From contig NZ_CP019082.1 in the NCBI RefSeq assembly GCF_001956985.1, forward strand, positions 4,526,001-4,590,000: a DNA stretch of 64,000 nucleotides. The letters run 5' to 3'. Source of the DNA: Paludisphaera borealis. Lineage in GTDB: Bacteria > Planctomycetota > Planctomycetia > Isosphaerales > Isosphaeraceae. A model generated the notes under the pieces. That model saw only the letters and a program-made list of their open reading frames with translations. It had not been told where the DNA came from and ran no database searches. A program made the position numbers and the translations under genes. Shown in pieces: positions 52,557 through 63,051 of the stretch; within the stretch, counting starts at the first letter, position 1; every line of letters begins with the position of its first letter.

Positions 52557-55118
52557 TCAACCCCTGGTCAGTACGGCGTCGAGGTTCAGGAGCACGTTGG
52601 CGACGGCGGTCCAACCCGCCAGTTCGGCCGGGTCCGCGCCGTCGGGAAGCGGCCCGAGCGGTTCGGTGGCGAGGCTCAGGGCGGCGGCCTTGTCATCGGC
52701 GTACCGCGCCCGCTCGCCGTTGTACAGCGCGACCACCTGCGCGACCTGCTCGGGCCGGGCGGGGCGGCCAGTGCAAAGTTCCAGGGCGTAGCGGACGCGG
52801 TCGTCGACGCCGGCCCCTCCCTCGCGGACGATCCGCCGGGCCAAAGCCTGCGCGGCCTCGATGTAGACCGGATCGTTCAAGGTGACGAGCGCCTGGAGCG
52901 GCGTGTTGGTGCGAACCCGCTTGATGGCGCAGATCTCGCGGCTGGGGGCGTCGAACGCGGCCATCGACGGGTACGGAATGGTCCGCCGCCAGAAAGTGTA
53001 AAGGGCGCGGCGGTGCTTGTCGCCGCCGGGGCTCGTCGCCCAGGTCCGCTGGCCGTTGAACGCGGCCTGCCAGAGGCCGTCGGGCTGCGGCGGGAAGACG
53101 CTCGGTCCGCCGATCTTGCGGTCCAACAGCCCGCTGAGGGCGAGCGCCTGGTCGCGGACCATCTCGGCTTCGAGGCGGATGCGCGGGGCGCGGGCGAGCA
53201 GGCGGTTCTTGGGATCGCGGGCGAGGTGCTCGGCCGTCACTTTCGACGACTGGCGGTACGTCGCCGAGACGACCATGCGGCGGATCATCGCCTTGACGTT
53301 CCAGCCCGAATCCATGAATTCGACCGCCAGCCAGTCGAGCAGTTCGGGATGGCTGGGAAGCTCGCCCTGGGTGCCGAAGTCTTCCTCGGTCTCGACGATC
53401 CCCGCGCCGAACAACTGCGCCCAGTAGCGGTTGACCGCCACGCGGGCCGTCAGCGGGTTGTTGCGGTCGACGAGCCACTTCGCCACCGCCAGCCGATCGA
53501 CCGGCGCGTTCGAGGGCATCGGGTGCAGCGCCTTGGGCACGGCCGCCTCGACCACGTTTCCGGGATCGAGGAAGTTACCTTTCAAGAGCACCTTCGTGAT
53601 CCGTCGCTTCTCCTTGGGAAGCTCGACCATGACCGGCAGCGTGGGGATCTCGGGCTTCGATTTTTCGAGCTTGGCGATCTCGTCGCGGACCGGCTTCAGT
53701 TCGGGGGCGATCGACAGATAATGCTTCACAAGCGCCTGGATCTGTTCGGGCGACCGCTTCGACGCGGGGAGGTCGACGATCGCGAGCACGTCCTTGGGGA
53801 CGTCCTTCCGCGCGGGCTCGTGGTCGGGCGAGGCGGTCAGGCCGGCTTCCCACTTCGCCCGCGCCTCGGCCTCGTTGGGAATCGGCGCGTCGAGCTTGGG
53901 CCTGAGCGCGGCGATCTGGGCGTCGATCTCCTTGATCCGGGCGTGGGCCTCGGGCGAGGGCAGGGGGAGGACCGGCGACTCGTCGGGTTGATCGTTGTCG
54001 GCGGTCTGGTTGAAGATCGCGAAGAACGAGTAATAATCGTCGTGCGTGATCGGGTCGTACTTGTGGGTGTGGCACTTGGCGCACCCCATCGTCAAGCCCA
54101 TCCAGACCTGCATCGTGGTGTCGACGCGGTCCTTGATCGCCGCGATCCGGAACTCCTCGTCGTCGGTGCCCCCTTCGGTGTTGGTCATCGTGTTGCGATG
54201 GAAGGCGGTGGCGAGCTTCTGCTCGACGTCGGAATTCGGCAGCAGGTCGCCGGCGATCTGTTCGACGGTGAACTGGTCGTAGGGCTTGTTGGTATTGAAG
54301 GCGTTGACGACCCAGTCGCGGTATCCCCAGATCGTCCGGAGCGGGTCCGAGCCGTAGCCGGCCGAGTCGGCGTAGCGGGCCAGGTCGAGCCACATCCGCG
54401 CCCAACGCTCGCCGAACGACGGATCGTCGAGGAACCGATCGACGGCCCGCTCGTACGCGCCGGGGGCGTCGTCGTCGAGGAACCGCTTCAGCTCCTGGGG
54501 CGTCGGCGGCAGGCCGCGAAGGTCGAGGCTCACGCGCCGCAAGAGCGTGGCGCGGTCGGCCTCGGGCGACGGCTTCAGGCCCGCGCGCTCGATCCGGGCG
54601 AGGATGAACCGGTCAAGGCCGCCGCGCGGCCACGAGGCGTCGGCGACCTTCGGCGGCTCGACGGCCTTCGGCGCGATCAGCGCCCAGTGCTCGGCGTACT
54701 TCGCCCCCTTCTCGATCCACTTTCGCAAGATCGCGATCTCGTCCGGGCTGAGCCGGGGGCCGGTCTTCTTGGGAGGCATCCGCAGCGTCTCGTCTTCCTC
54801 GATGAGCCGGTCGAGCAGGGCGCTGGAGTCGGGGTCGCCGGGGGTGATCGCCGTCTCGCCGCTCTTGAGCGTCTTGACCGCCTCGTCGTGGAGGTCGAGC
54901 CGCAGGCCGCGCGCCCGCTTGCTCTCGTCGGTGCCGTGGCAGGGGAAGCAGTTCTTCGAAAGGATCGGCCGGACGTCGCGGTTGTACTCGACGTCGTCGG
55001 GCGGCGGCGGACCGTCGGCGGCGGCCGTCCGTCCCCACGAAGCGACGAGGCACAGCGCCGCGAAGCAAACCACCTGTCGTCGCGACAGCGCATGACACGA
55101 TGGGAACGATCGGTTCAT
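52557..55118 (-). CDS. Exported DUF1549/DUF1553 protein with cytochrome c-like domain
   Basis: 853 residues. A signal peptide (about 1-35, ending GRTAAADG) is followed by the cytochrome-like domain (NCFPCHGTDESKRARGLRLD near residue 55; LRMPPKKTGPRLSPDEIAIL). DUF1549 comes next (LRGLPPTPQELKRFLDDDAP; CAKCHTHKYDPITHDDYY near 345). A helical linker (about 400-490) leads to DUF1553 (VNRYWAQLFGAGIVETEEDF; SRLLARAPRIRLEAEMVRDQ-type block; [20 protein letters not shown]). It lacks the extra beta domain of the related 36178 gene and is the simplest of the three paralogues here. It leads the coupled DUF1501 gene. Confidence 0.92.
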   Translation of the reverse strand: MNRSFPSCHALSRRQVVCFAALCLVASWGRTAAADGPPPPDDVEYNRDVRPILSKNCFPCHGTDESKRARGLRLDLHDEAVKTLKSGETAITPGDPDSSALLDRLIEEDETLRMPPKKTGPRLSPDEIAILRKWIEKGAKYAEHWALIAPKAVEPPKVADASWPRGGLDRFILARIERAGLKPSPEADRATLLRRVSLDLRGLPPTPQELKRFLDDDAPGAYERAVDRFLDDPSFGERWARMWLDLARYADSAGYGSDPLRTIWGYRDWVVNAFNTNKPYDQFTVEQIAGDLLPNSDVEQKLATAFHRNTMTNTEGGTDDEEFRIAAIKDRVDTTMQVWMGLTMGCAKCHTHKYDPITHDDYYSFFAIFNQTADNDQPDESPVLPLPSPEAHARIKEIDAQIAALRPKLDAPIPNEAEARAKWEAGLTASPDHEPARKDVPKDVLAIVDLPASKRSPEQIQALVKHYLSIAPELKPVRDEIAKLEKSKPEIPTLPVMVELPKEKRRITKVLLKGNFLDPGNVVEAAVPKALHPMPSNAPVDRLAVAKWLVDRNNPLTARVAVNRYWAQLFGAGIVETEEDFGTQGELPSHPELLDWLAVEFMDSGWNVKAMIRRMVVSATYRQSSKVTAEHLARDPKNRLLARAPRIRLEAEMVRDQALALSGLLDRKIGGPSVFPPQPDGLWQAAFNGQRTWATSPGGDKHRRALYTFWRRTIPYPSMAAFDAPSREICAIKRVRTNTPLQALVTLNDPVYIEAAQALARRIVREGGAGVDDRVRYALELCTGRPARPEQVAQVVALYNGERARYADDKAAALSLATEPLGPLPDGADPAELAGWTAVANVLLNLDAVLTRG

Positions 55119-55547
55119 CTGGATTCGACTCCCGTATCCACCGAGGCGAGAACTCGGGCGGGTTGGATCGATCGAGCGTCAAGGCGGGCCGTACAAAGGG
55201 GGGACGCGACCGACCCGTCGCGCCATCTTCCTTCTATTGTGGCGTTGTCGATCGTCGGCGCTCAAGCCCGGAGCGATCCAACCGCGACGGCCTTCCTTCG
55301 GAAATCCATCGGATTCCGCCCTTGCACCCAATGATCATCTTGAATCAATTTCGAGAAATCGCGGATGCATGGCGGTCCGCAAGCCTTGATTTTCGATCCA
55401 GGCGTCGCTCACGATTGCCGGCATGATTCGGAACGAAGCGGCGTGTCGCCGTCTGGGAACGCCCGATCCGATGAGAAATGAAACGGAGTAGTCGGCCGCG
55501 ACGCCCCATTTTCATAGGGATTATCGCGTTGGTATGCGTATTCGACT
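55119..55547. other. Intergenic region between the third DUF pair and the signalling operon
   Basis: About 430 bases. Promoter of the leftward DUF1549 gene should lie near its right neighbour's end at 55119-55250. No gene or clear -35/-10 pair was identified, and no strong hairpin after the GGDEF gene. Confidence 0.4.
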
Positions 55548-57584
55548 CTATTCGGCCTGGGCGTCTTCGATTTCGACGCGGTCGCGGCCGAGGGATTTGG
55601 CGCGGTAGAGGGCGGCGTCGGCGCGGCGGATGAGTTGCTGGGGGGTCTCGCCGGGGACGGCCTGGGCGACGCCGAAGCTGGCGTAGAGCTGGCGGTCGCC
55701 GAGTTCGCGGGGGGTGGCGGTCGGGGTGTTCGCCCGCAGCCGTTCGGCGATCCGGGCGGCCGTTTCGAGCGTATGGTCCGGGAACAGGACCATGAACTCC
55801 TCGCCGCCGAAGCGGGCCACCAGGTCCTCGGCCCGGCACTGCCGCTGGAGCAGGTTGGCGAACTCCACCAGGGCGCGGTCGCCCGTGGTGTGGCCCCAGG
55901 CGTCGTTGATCTGCTTGAAGTGGTCGAGGTCGGCGATCATCAGGCAGAACGGGCGGTGGTCGCGGTCCAGGACCTGAAGATGCAGGTCGAGCATGCGGTC
56001 GAGGTGTCGGCGGTTGGCCAGGCCCGTCAGCGGGTCGCGCTCGGCCGCCTCGCGGACCTGCCGGAACGCGTGCTCCACGGCGATCGACGACGTCGCGTCG
56101 CGAAACGTCGAGAGACCGCCGACGAGCACGCCCCGATCGTTGCGCACCGGCGTGCTGCGGACTTCAACCCAGATCCTCCGGCCGTCCTTGCGCTTCAGGA
56201 ACAGATGGGCTGCGGCGGGCCGTTCCCGGGCCGTACACTGCAAGAATGGTAGTTCCTCGCGCTCGAGCGCGGCGCCCGAATGGTCGGTCCACTTGAGCGC
56301 GTCGAGCAAGCCGAGCTGGTGCAGCGCCTCGTCGCGGCTATAGCCGGAAAGCCGCTCCGCCGCCTCGTTCCAGTAGACGACGCGGTGGTCGGCGTCGAGG
56401 AAGCAAACCGCGTCGGGAAGTCGGTCGAGCAGCGCCTTGTAGAGGTCGAACCCGGCCGCCTCGGGCTCGGGCAGGGGGACGGCCGCCGGGGCGTCGTCGG
56501 AGGTCGCGGTCCGTGGGTCGTCGGCTCCAGGTTCGGCTTCGATTTCGAGCCGTTCCGGGTCGCTCCAGGTCCGCGGCAGCACGCTCCAGTCGTCGGCGGG
56601 GCAGGGCGCGGCGTGCGCGGAGGAACGATCGTCGGGCGGCCGCCGCTTGATCATCGTGACTTCGTTGCCGGCGGCGTTGAAGCTCACTTCGTCCATGAAC
56701 GACCGCATCAGCAGCAGCCCGCGGCCGGAGGGGCGGAGCAGCTCATCGGGCTCGATGGGCCGCTCCGCCAGTGACACGTCGAACCCCTGGCCCTGGTCGC
56801 GGATCACGAAACCCGAGATCTTGGGGTCGTGGAAGATGTTCAGGACGACGCGGCGGTCACGATAGGGGGCGATGCCGGCGCGCTCGCGGACCAGGGCGTC
56901 GAACCGCCGCTCGTCCCCCTGGCGAAGCTCGGAGGAGACGCCGAGGTTGCCGTGGAAGACGGCGTTGCGCAGGGCCTCGTCGAGCGCGATCGTGATCCGC
57001 AGGACGTCGGCCTTGTCCCAGCGGTTGAGGGCTTCGATCTGCTGCTTGACGAACTCAAGCGTCGAGGCGATCTCCTCGGGCTCGTTGTCGAGGATGAACT
57101 GCGACTCCTTGCGGATCAGCCCCTGAAGCCCGCGCCGCCACCGCGAGACGCTCGACGCAGCCTGGATCACGCGCTCGAGGATCGGTTGCAGCTCGACGGC
57201 CAGGCGGCTCTTGGGGACGTAGTCGGTGGCGCCGACGCGGAGGGCCTCGATCGCCACCTCTTCGCTGCCGTGCGCGGTCATCAGGACGACGGGGATGCCC
57301 GGGTGCTCGCGACGGATCGTCCGCACGAGGTCGAGGCCGGACATCCCCTCCATCATGAGGTCGGTGACGATGGCCGACACCGCGCCCTGGGCGAGCCGTT
57401 CCAGCGCCTCGGCGGCGTTCTGAGCGTAGCAGACCTTGCAGGAGGCGTTGCGCTCGATCAGGGCGCCCGCGTGCAGGCGGTCGATCGGGTTGTCGTCGAC
57501 GACCAGCACCATCGTCTGGTCGACGGCCGTCGCGGCTCCGTCGCCGACCCTCATATCGGCGTGCGCGCCGTGGGCGATGGTCAT
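55548..57584 (-). CDS. Receiver + RsbW-like ATPase + PAS + GGDEF protein (probable diguanylate cyclase)
   Basis: 678 residues. Receiver domain at about 22-140 (MVLVVDDNPIDRLHAG; phosphate acceptor D75 in AIVTDLMMEG; Lys in YVPKSRLA). An RsbW-type ATPase covers about 180-315 (DEALRNAVFHGNLGVSSELR, RDQGQGFDVSL, RPSGRGLLLMRSFMDEVSFN). A linker leads to a PAS domain (about 375-485, LDRLPDAVCFLDADHRVVYW) and a GGDEF domain (about 510-675), with RFGGEEFMVLFP near 590, the active GGEEF form, so cyclic-di-GMP synthesis is likely. The first in-frame start (GTG 57608) also has a good GGAGG; ATG 57584 has GAGGAA 7 bases upstream. It is the last gene of the three-gene signalling run. Confidence 0.9.
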   Translation of the reverse strand: MTIAHGAHADMRVGDGAATAVDQTMVLVVDDNPIDRLHAGALIERNASCKVCYAQNAAEALERLAQGAVSAIVTDLMMEGMSGLDLVRTIRREHPGIPVVLMTAHGSEEVAIEALRVGATDYVPKSRLAVELQPILERVIQAASSVSRWRRGLQGLIRKESQFILDNEPEEIASTLEFVKQQIEALNRWDKADVLRITIALDEALRNAVFHGNLGVSSELRQGDERRFDALVRERAGIAPYRDRRVVLNIFHDPKISGFVIRDQGQGFDVSLAERPIEPDELLRPSGRGLLLMRSFMDEVSFNAAGNEVTMIKRRPPDDRSSAHAAPCPADDWSVLPRTWSDPERLEIEAEPGADDPRTATSDDAPAAVPLPEPEAAGFDLYKALLDRLPDAVCFLDADHRVVYWNEAAERLSGYSRDEALHQLGLLDALKWTDHSGAALEREELPFLQCTARERPAAAHLFLKRKDGRRIWVEVRSTPVRNDRGVLVGGLSTFRDATSSIAVEHAFRQVREAAERDPLTGLANRRHLDRMLDLHLQVLDRDHRPFCLMIADLDHFKQINDAWGHTTGDRALVEFANLLQRQCRAEDLVARFGGEEFMVLFPDHTLETAARIAERLRANTPTATPRELGDRQLYASFGVAQAVPGETPQQLIRRADAALYRAKSLGRDRVEIEDAQAE

Positions 57585-57638
57585 GGCGGTTCCTCGTTTC
57601 TCCTTCACGGTGATCCTCCGATCGACGTGCCTACATCT

Positions 57639-60600
57639 TCACCCTGACGCGCTGGCGACGAGTTCGCAACCGCTCATCTGGTCGAGCGCCGCGGTCAGGT
57701 CGGCGATCAGGGCTTCTACAACCGGCAGGCGGGCCAGCGCGTCGGCCAGCCGCCCCTGTTTTCCCAACCGCTCGACGTCGTGCAGCGCGTCGAGCCTGTC
57801 TCGAATCAAGAACACGCTCGTCGAGCCCTTCAAGGTATGGGCCGCGCGGGCGACGGCCGTCGCATCGCCGGCCCGCACAGCGTCGCGGACGGCGCCAAGC
57901 TGCGTCGGCGCGTGAATCCGGAACAGGTCGGCGAGCTGGGCGAGCACCGAGGCGTCGCCCCCGGCCTGCGCCAGCGCGAACCCGAGGTCGAAGGCGGGCT
58001 TCGGAGCGGCGGCGGGTCGGCCCCCTTTCATGCCCCCGAGCGAGGTTACGAGCACTTCCAGCTCGTCGCGGCGGATCGGCTTGGAGAGGTAGCCGTCGAA
58101 GCCGGCCTCTAGGCAACGCTCCTGATCGCGCGGCATCGAGTGGGCCGTGAGGGCGACGACCGGCGTCCGGCCCCCTCGTCCGTCGTCCGCGTCGCGGATC
58201 GAGGCCAGCGCCTCGAACCCGTCCATCTCGGGCATCTGGATGTCCATGAGGATCAGGTCGAACGACCCGGCCAGGTACGCCGCGACGCCGGCCCGGCCGT
58301 CGTCGGCGATCGTCACCCGATGGCCGAGCTGTTCGAGCATCGCCGAGGCCACCTTCTGGTTGACCGGGTTGTCCTCGACCAGCAAGACCCGCAGCCGATC
58401 GCGCGCGCCGGTGGGTTCGTCGGCCCGCCGCTCCCCGTCGCCCGAACCATCGTCGGCGGGGGCGAGCAGGGCCAGAAGGCTCCGGCAAAGGTCTACTCGT
58501 CGGAGCGGCTTGTGGAGAATCCGGCTGATCCCGAGGGCCTCCGCGCGGCTTTCGAGGCCGCCGTCGCCGCTGGACGTGGTCATCAAGAGCGGCGTCGACC
58601 GCAGTCGGGCGTCGGCCCGGATCGCCGCCGCCAGCTCCAGACCGTCCGTTCCGGGCATCATGTGGTCGAGCAGCGCCAGGTCGAACGGAGCGCCGGCCCG
58701 CGCGGCCCGCCGCATGGCTTCGAGGGCGGACTGGGCGTCGGCCGCGGCGGTCGCCTCGATGCGCCAGCCGGCCAGCAGCTCGACGACGATCCGGCGGTTG
58801 GTCTCGTGGTCGTCGACGACCAGCACCGACCGGCCGGCCAGCCGCTTGACCCGCTCGCGCGGGATCGGCTCGGAGACGGCCGACGAGCCGACCAGCGGGA
58901 TCGTGAAGCGGAACGTGCTGCCCAAGCCGGGCCGGCTGTCGATCTCGATCCGTCCCCCCATGAGCTGCACCAGACGATCGGCGATGGGGAGGCCCAGCCC
59001 GGTCCCGCCGTAGCGGCGGGTCGTGGAGCTGTCGGCCTGCTCGAACGGCTCGAAGACGGCCTTGTGCTTGTCAAGCGGGATGCCGACGCCGGTGTCGCGG
59101 ACCGTGAATCGAAGATTGTCGGGCCCGCCCGGCTCCTCCTCCGACGCGCGATCGACGGTCACCACGACTTCCCCCTCGGAGGTGAACTTGATCGCGTTGC
59201 CGACCAAATTCACAAGCACCTGACGGAGCCGCTTGGAGTCGCCGACGACGCCGTCGGGGACGTCTGGACCGAGCCGGCAGGCCAGCTCCAGGCCCCGGGC
59301 GTGGGCGCGCACGGCCAGGGCCCGCATCGTCCCCTCGACCAGGTCGCGGAGGGCGAACGGGATCGGGTCGAGCGTCAGCTTGCCCGCTTCGACCTTCGAG
59401 AAGTCGAGGATGTCGTTGATGACCGCCAACAACGATTCGGCCGAGTCGTCGACGGTCTCCACGAAGTCGCGCTGGCGAGGGGTCAGCTCGGTGTCGAGCA
59501 GCAGCTCGGTCATGCCGATGACTCCGTTCATCGGCGTCCGGATCTCGTGGCTCATGTTCGCCAGGAACTCGCTCTTGGCCTGGTTGGCCCGCTCGGCGGC
59601 GGCCCGCGCGGCGTCGAGGGTGTCGATCAGCCGCAGCCGCTCGATCGCCATGCCGACCTCCGAGGCGACCAGGTGGAGCACTGTGAGCACGGTCGCCGCC
59701 GCGGGCTTCCGCCGCGCGATGGTCATCGCCGCCGCCGGCTCGCCGCCGCATTCGAGGGCGAAGCCGATCGTCTCGATCGGCGATTCGCCGTCGTCGGTCG
59801 TCCCCGTCCGGACCACCGTCGTCCGCGTCGCCTTCACTCGATCGAGGAGCCGACGCTCGTCGGCCCCGGCGGCGAGTCGGTCGTCCCCCGCCTCGGCGCA
59901 CAGGACGTCGCGGTCGGTCGCCGGGTCGGTCGTCCAGAACCGGACCGAGGCGTCGAGCCGATCGGCCAGGACCGTCGCGATGCTCTGGAGCATCGTCGGC
60001 AGCGACGACGACCTCGTAAGCACCGCGCCCGCCTCGGCTTGCATCTCGGAGAGCCACACCCGCTCCTGAAGCTGGCCCTCGAACCACTTGCGGGCGCTCA
60101 GGTCGCTCATCACGCCGACGGTGTGCCAGCGGCGGCCGAGCCGGAACGTCGAGACGCACAGCTCGATCGGCACCCGCTCGCCCCCCTTGCGGAGGGCGGC
60201 CAGCTCGATCGTGTCGCCGCGAACCCCGCCGTCGTCGCTCCGTTCCGACGCGGGCAGCCCCCGGCGGTAGTCGTCGAACAGTTCCGGCGGGCTCAGCAGC
60301 CGCCGCAACTCGACCCCCGTGACCTCCTGGCGGCTGTAGCCCAGCGTCCGCTCGGCCGCGTCGTTCCAGTAGGTGATCTCGCCCCGGTCGTCGATCACCA
60401 CGATCGGATTGAGCGCCGCCTGCGAGATACCCCGGAACCATTCTTCCGAGACGCGGATCGCCTCGGCGACGCGGGCCTCGCGGTGAAGCTGGCGCCAGAC
60501 CAGGACGATCCCCAGCAGGCCCAGGCCGACGGCCAGACCGGCCAGCCGCTGCGCCCGCGACAGGCCGTCGAACCCCCCCGCGCCGATCATCTCGACGGCG

Positions 60601-61073
60601 ATCATCGGGCCCGGCTTGCCGTCGGCCCGCTTGAGCGGGGCGAACGCCCGCGAGACCACCAGGCCGCCGCTCTCGACCTCCGGGTCGAGCACGATGCTCG
60701 TGTTGGTGTCGAAAAACGGCTCCGCGGCCCGCTCGTCGTGATCGACCGCTGGACCACCTTCGTCGTCCGAGCTTGCGAGCCGGCGGATCTGGTTGCCCTG
60801 GCGCTCGAGGATTTCGATCCGGCGGCAGTCGCCGTAGACCTTCCGCACGACGTCGAGCTCCGCCTGGACGCTCGTCCGACCTGGGTCGTCGACCGATCGC
60901 GGGGTCAGGAACGGCTCGGGGTCGATCAGCGCCGCGAGCGTTTCCGCCAGGGCTTTCAGTTCCCATCTCAACTGCCGGTCTTCCAGTTCGCCGACCTGGA
61001 GCACGAACAGGAATCCTCCAAGCAGTGCCGCGGTGAGGAGGAACGTCATCCGCAGGGCGAGTCGCTTGTCCAT
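57639..61073 (-). CDS. Hybrid sensor histidine kinase with two receivers and an HPt domain
   Basis: 1144 residues. One membrane helix at about 8-24 and a second at about 175-195 frame an outer sensor domain. A PAS domain (about 215-340, [20 protein letters not shown]), a GAF-like region (about 345-480) and HisKA follow ([20 protein letters not shown] near 500, His acceptor). The ATPase domain shows [26 protein letters not shown] and [18 protein letters not shown]. Receiver 1 ([24 protein letters not shown]), receiver 2 ([26 protein letters not shown]) and HPt ([15 protein letters not shown]) complete a full phosphorelay in one chain. ATG 61073 begins just before the first helix. The GGDEF gene starts 54 bases after its stop. 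Confidence 0.93.
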   Translation of the reverse strand: MDKRLALRMTFLLTAALLGGFLFVLQVGELEDRQLRWELKALAETLAALIDPEPFLTPRSVDDPGRTSVQAELDVVRKVYGDCRRIEILERQGNQIRRLASSDDEGGPAVDHDERAAEPFFDTNTSIVLDPEVESGGLVVSRAFAPLKRADGKPGPMIAVEMIGAGGFDGLSRAQRLAGLAVGLGLLGIVLVWRQLHREARVAEAIRVSEEWFRGISQAALNPIVVIDDRGEITYWNDAAERTLGYSRQEVTGVELRRLLSPPELFDDYRRGLPASERSDDGGVRGDTIELAALRKGGERVPIELCVSTFRLGRRWHTVGVMSDLSARKWFEGQLQERVWLSEMQAEAGAVLTRSSSLPTMLQSIATVLADRLDASVRFWTTDPATDRDVLCAEAGDDRLAAGADERRLLDRVKATRTTVVRTGTTDDGESPIETIGFALECGGEPAAAMTIARRKPAAATVLTVLHLVASEVGMAIERLRLIDTLDAARAAAERANQAKSEFLANMSHEIRTPMNGVIGMTELLLDTELTPRQRDFVETVDDSAESLLAVINDILDFSKVEAGKLTLDPIPFALRDLVEGTMRALAVRAHARGLELACRLGPDVPDGVVGDSKRLRQVLVNLVGNAIKFTSEGEVVVTVDRASEEEPGGPDNLRFTVRDTGVGIPLDKHKAVFEPFEQADSSTTRRYGGTGLGLPIADRLVQLMGGRIEIDSRPGLGSTFRFTIPLVGSSAVSEPIPRERVKRLAGRSVLVVDDHETNRRIVVELLAGWRIEATAAADAQSALEAMRRAARAGAPFDLALLDHMMPGTDGLELAAAIRADARLRSTPLLMTTSSGDGGLESRAEALGISRILHKPLRRVDLCRSLLALLAPADDGSGDGERRADEPTGARDRLRVLLVEDNPVNQKVASAMLEQLGHRVTIADDGRAGVAAYLAGSFDLILMDIQMPEMDGFEALASIRDADDGRGGRTPVVALTAHSMPRDQERCLEAGFDGYLSKPIRRDELEVLVTSLGGMKGGRPAAAPKPAFDLGFALAQAGGDASVLAQLADLFRIHAPTQLGAVRDAVRAGDATAVARAAHTLKGSTSVFLIRDRLDALHDVERLGKQGRLADALARLPVVEALIADLTAALDQMSGCELVASASG

Positions 61074-61378
61074 GTTCACCCGAGAGATGAGGGTGCGGAA
61101 CTCCGGCGTCGCCCCGTCGATGGGGGCGAACGTCGTTGCGGACGCGCTCGTCCGTCGAGCCTTCCGTCCGTCGTTCCTATCAGAGTGTAGGACATCTATC
61201 GCGGTCACGCCCGATCGAATTGAGAGGCGCGAAGCGACGCGTCCTTCCCGATGAACGAGGGGCGAAAAGGCCGCGCAAGCCAGGCGCGAGTTCCGGAGAC
61301 GGAAGTCGCGCCGCCCCGTTGTTTTCCATCGAGTCGGTCGAGGGCGGCGAGAAGAAGGTGGATCGACGACTCAGGACG

Positions 61379-62236
61379 CTAGCTCGACGGCTTGTCGACC
61401 GGGGCGTCGAGCCGCTTGATGAGCGTGACCTCGTTGCCCGGGGTGTTGTACCAGAAGTCGTCGACGAGGCCGCGAGCGAGCATGATGCCGAACCCCCCCT
61501 CGCGAATCCCCAGCTCATTGCGCAGGTCGATGTGGCCGATGGGGTCTTCGTCGGAGGCGGCGTGCGGCAGGTTGCCGGGGTTGAACCCGGGCCCCTGGTC
61601 CTTGATGATCAGCGTGATGCAGTTGGGGTCGATGCGGTAGGTGATCCGCAGCACCAGGTCGGCGTTCTTGCGGTGGCCCCACTCGATGGCGTTGCCCCCC
61701 ATCTCCATCACGGCCTGCTTCAGATCCTTGATCTGGCGGTCGGTGAGCGGGGTGTGGGCGAACAGGTCGGCCAGCATGTCGTTGGCTTGCTGGAGATAGG
61801 TCAGTTCGCTGCGGATGTCGAAATTGATCTCGCCGTGGGTGCCGCGCTTCTGGTGCTCCTCATGCCAGGCGAGCGCCTTGTCCATCGCCTCGTAAAGCTG
61901 CGTGGGCGTGAACGGCTTGGACAGGTAGCCGTTGGCCCCGACCCGCACCCCGGCGGCCCGGTGCTGCGACGATTCGAGAGCCGTGACCATCACGATCGGG
62001 ATCAGGTTCGTTTCCCGATCCCGCTTCAAGCTGTCGCAGAGGGCGAAACCGTCGTATCCCGGCAGCATGATGTCGAGCAGGATCAACGCGGGCTTATGCT
62101 CGGCGACGGCGGCCTTGACCTGCCCACCGGCGTAGAGCTGGATCGGTTCGAAGCCGCGGGACCGAACGAAGCTGGCCAGGATGTCGTTGGTGTCGCGCTC
62201 ATCGTCGACGATCAGAACCGTGCGCGGCATGGGCAT
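61379..62236 (-). CDS. Receiver + RsbW-like ATPase response regulator
   Basis: 285 residues. Receiver at 1-125 (TVLIVDDERDTNDILASFVR; D55 in LILLDIMLPGYDG; NGYLSKPFTPTQL). A linker helix region (about 126-160) precedes an RsbW/anti-sigma-type ATPase domain (VMEMGGNAIEWGHRKNADLV, IIKDQGPGFNPGNL, EGGFGIMLARGLVDDFWYN, GNEVTLIKRLD). The ATPase part closely parallels that of the protein at 55548, including its GNEVT end. This type usually controls partner switching between a sigma factor or anti-anti-sigma protein and its antagonist, but no STAS or sigma gene is next to it. It leads the signalling operon; the kinase gene follows after 305 bases. Confidence 0.9.
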   Translation of the reverse strand: MPMPRTVLIVDDERDTNDILASFVRSRGFEPIQLYAGGQVKAAVAEHKPALILLDIMLPGYDGFALCDSLKRDRETNLIPIVMVTALESSQHRAAGVRVGANGYLSKPFTPTQLYEAMDKALAWHEEHQKRGTHGEINFDIRSELTYLQQANDMLADLFAHTPLTDRQIKDLKQAVMEMGGNAIEWGHRKNADLVLRITYRIDPNCITLIIKDQGPGFNPGNLPHAASDEDPIGHIDLRNELGIREGGFGIMLARGLVDDFWYNTPGNEVTLIKRLDAPVDKPSS

Positions 62237-62944
62237 AACTCAACGTGCAAACGGAATATCGACTCTTTCCAACCTCGCCGATGAAATCTCGGCAGGGTGG
62301 GAAATATTGTCACGCGCCGCCTCGATCGTGGCAAGGGATTGATCCGACCGAGTCCCTCGCTGAGAACCCGCCGAAGCGGTCGCGCCCGACGTGCGTCGTC
62401 TGGGATCGGCGCATCCGGCGGCCCACTCTCTTTCCCTGCATCCAACAAACCCGAACTCTCGCGGCGCCCGGCGCCGTCTCAGGACGGCCTCGGCCTCGGC
62501 CCTGCATCATCAGAAGAGATCACGCCGGGCCGGCGCTCCTCTCTCCTTGAGATAGCAAGATCCGCGGCGATTGTGACCCCGCCGCCGAGCGGACGAGCCG
62601 CCCTCTTAATCTAAGGGCCCGGGGACCCCACTGTCCAGCCCCCTTGTCCCGGCTCCCCTCCGTCCCCGGACGCCCCCCCTCGCGACGGCCGCCGAACGCC
62701 CCCGCTCGCGGCGGGCCGAAGCGACGAATCCGGCCTGAAGGCGAAAAGAGTAATTAAAATTTCTTAATGATAAGTTTTTAGTCTTTGTGGTTGATACAGA
62801 AGAACAGGAGTCCTCCTCCTCTCGGGGGCCGTCCCGCCGCCGTCGCCGGCCCGGATCCGGCGTGCCGCCCGCGTGAGAGAGAAGTCGCGCTATGTGAATC
62901 ATGAAATGAAAACATTTGGGAAATGAAGATAGGAATTACATGGG
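62237..62944. other. Long non-coding stretch upstream of the signalling operon
   Basis: About 700 bases. The part near 62240-62300 should hold the promoter of the leftward response-regulator gene. The part at 62745-62800 is AT-rich (TTAATTAAAATTTCTTAATG type) against a high-GC background. No protein gene with a ribosome-binding site was found. Confidence 0.45.
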
Positions 62945-62994
62945 CCGGCCTTCGGGGGACGGCAAGTCCTAAAGTATTAGGAGATAGTGTGCCG
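62945..62994 (+). ncRNA. Possible structured RNA leader (hairpin cluster)
   Basis: TCCTAA (62967-62972) pairs with TTAGGA (62977-62982) across AGTA, an exact 6-bp stem. CGGCA (62960-62964) pairs with TGCCG (62990-62994) around it. A preceding GC-rich stem with a TTCG loop (62944-62960) adjoins, and two AAAACCGG repeats follow at about 62996 and 63016. Together they suggest a folded RNA some 340 bases before the lipoprotein gene. It matches no riboswitch class I know. Confidence 0.3.
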
Positions 62995-63022
62995 AAAACC
63001 GGACGAATTACGAGAAAACCGG

Positions 63023-63051
63023 TTGCATGGGTTGGTTCGCGGAATTATAGT
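63023..63051 (+). promoter_or_regulatory. Candidate promoter for the lipoprotein/DUF1559 genes
   Basis: TTGCAT (63023-63028, 3 of 6) and TATAGT (63046-63051, 5 of 6) with a 17-base spacer, pointing rightward about 280 bases before ATG 63329. Weak in the -35 box. Confidence 0.4.

Noticed and set aside
62945-62994. Cyclic-di-GMP riboswitch before the lipoprotein gene
   Set aside because: The conserved core of the known GEMM class is not present.
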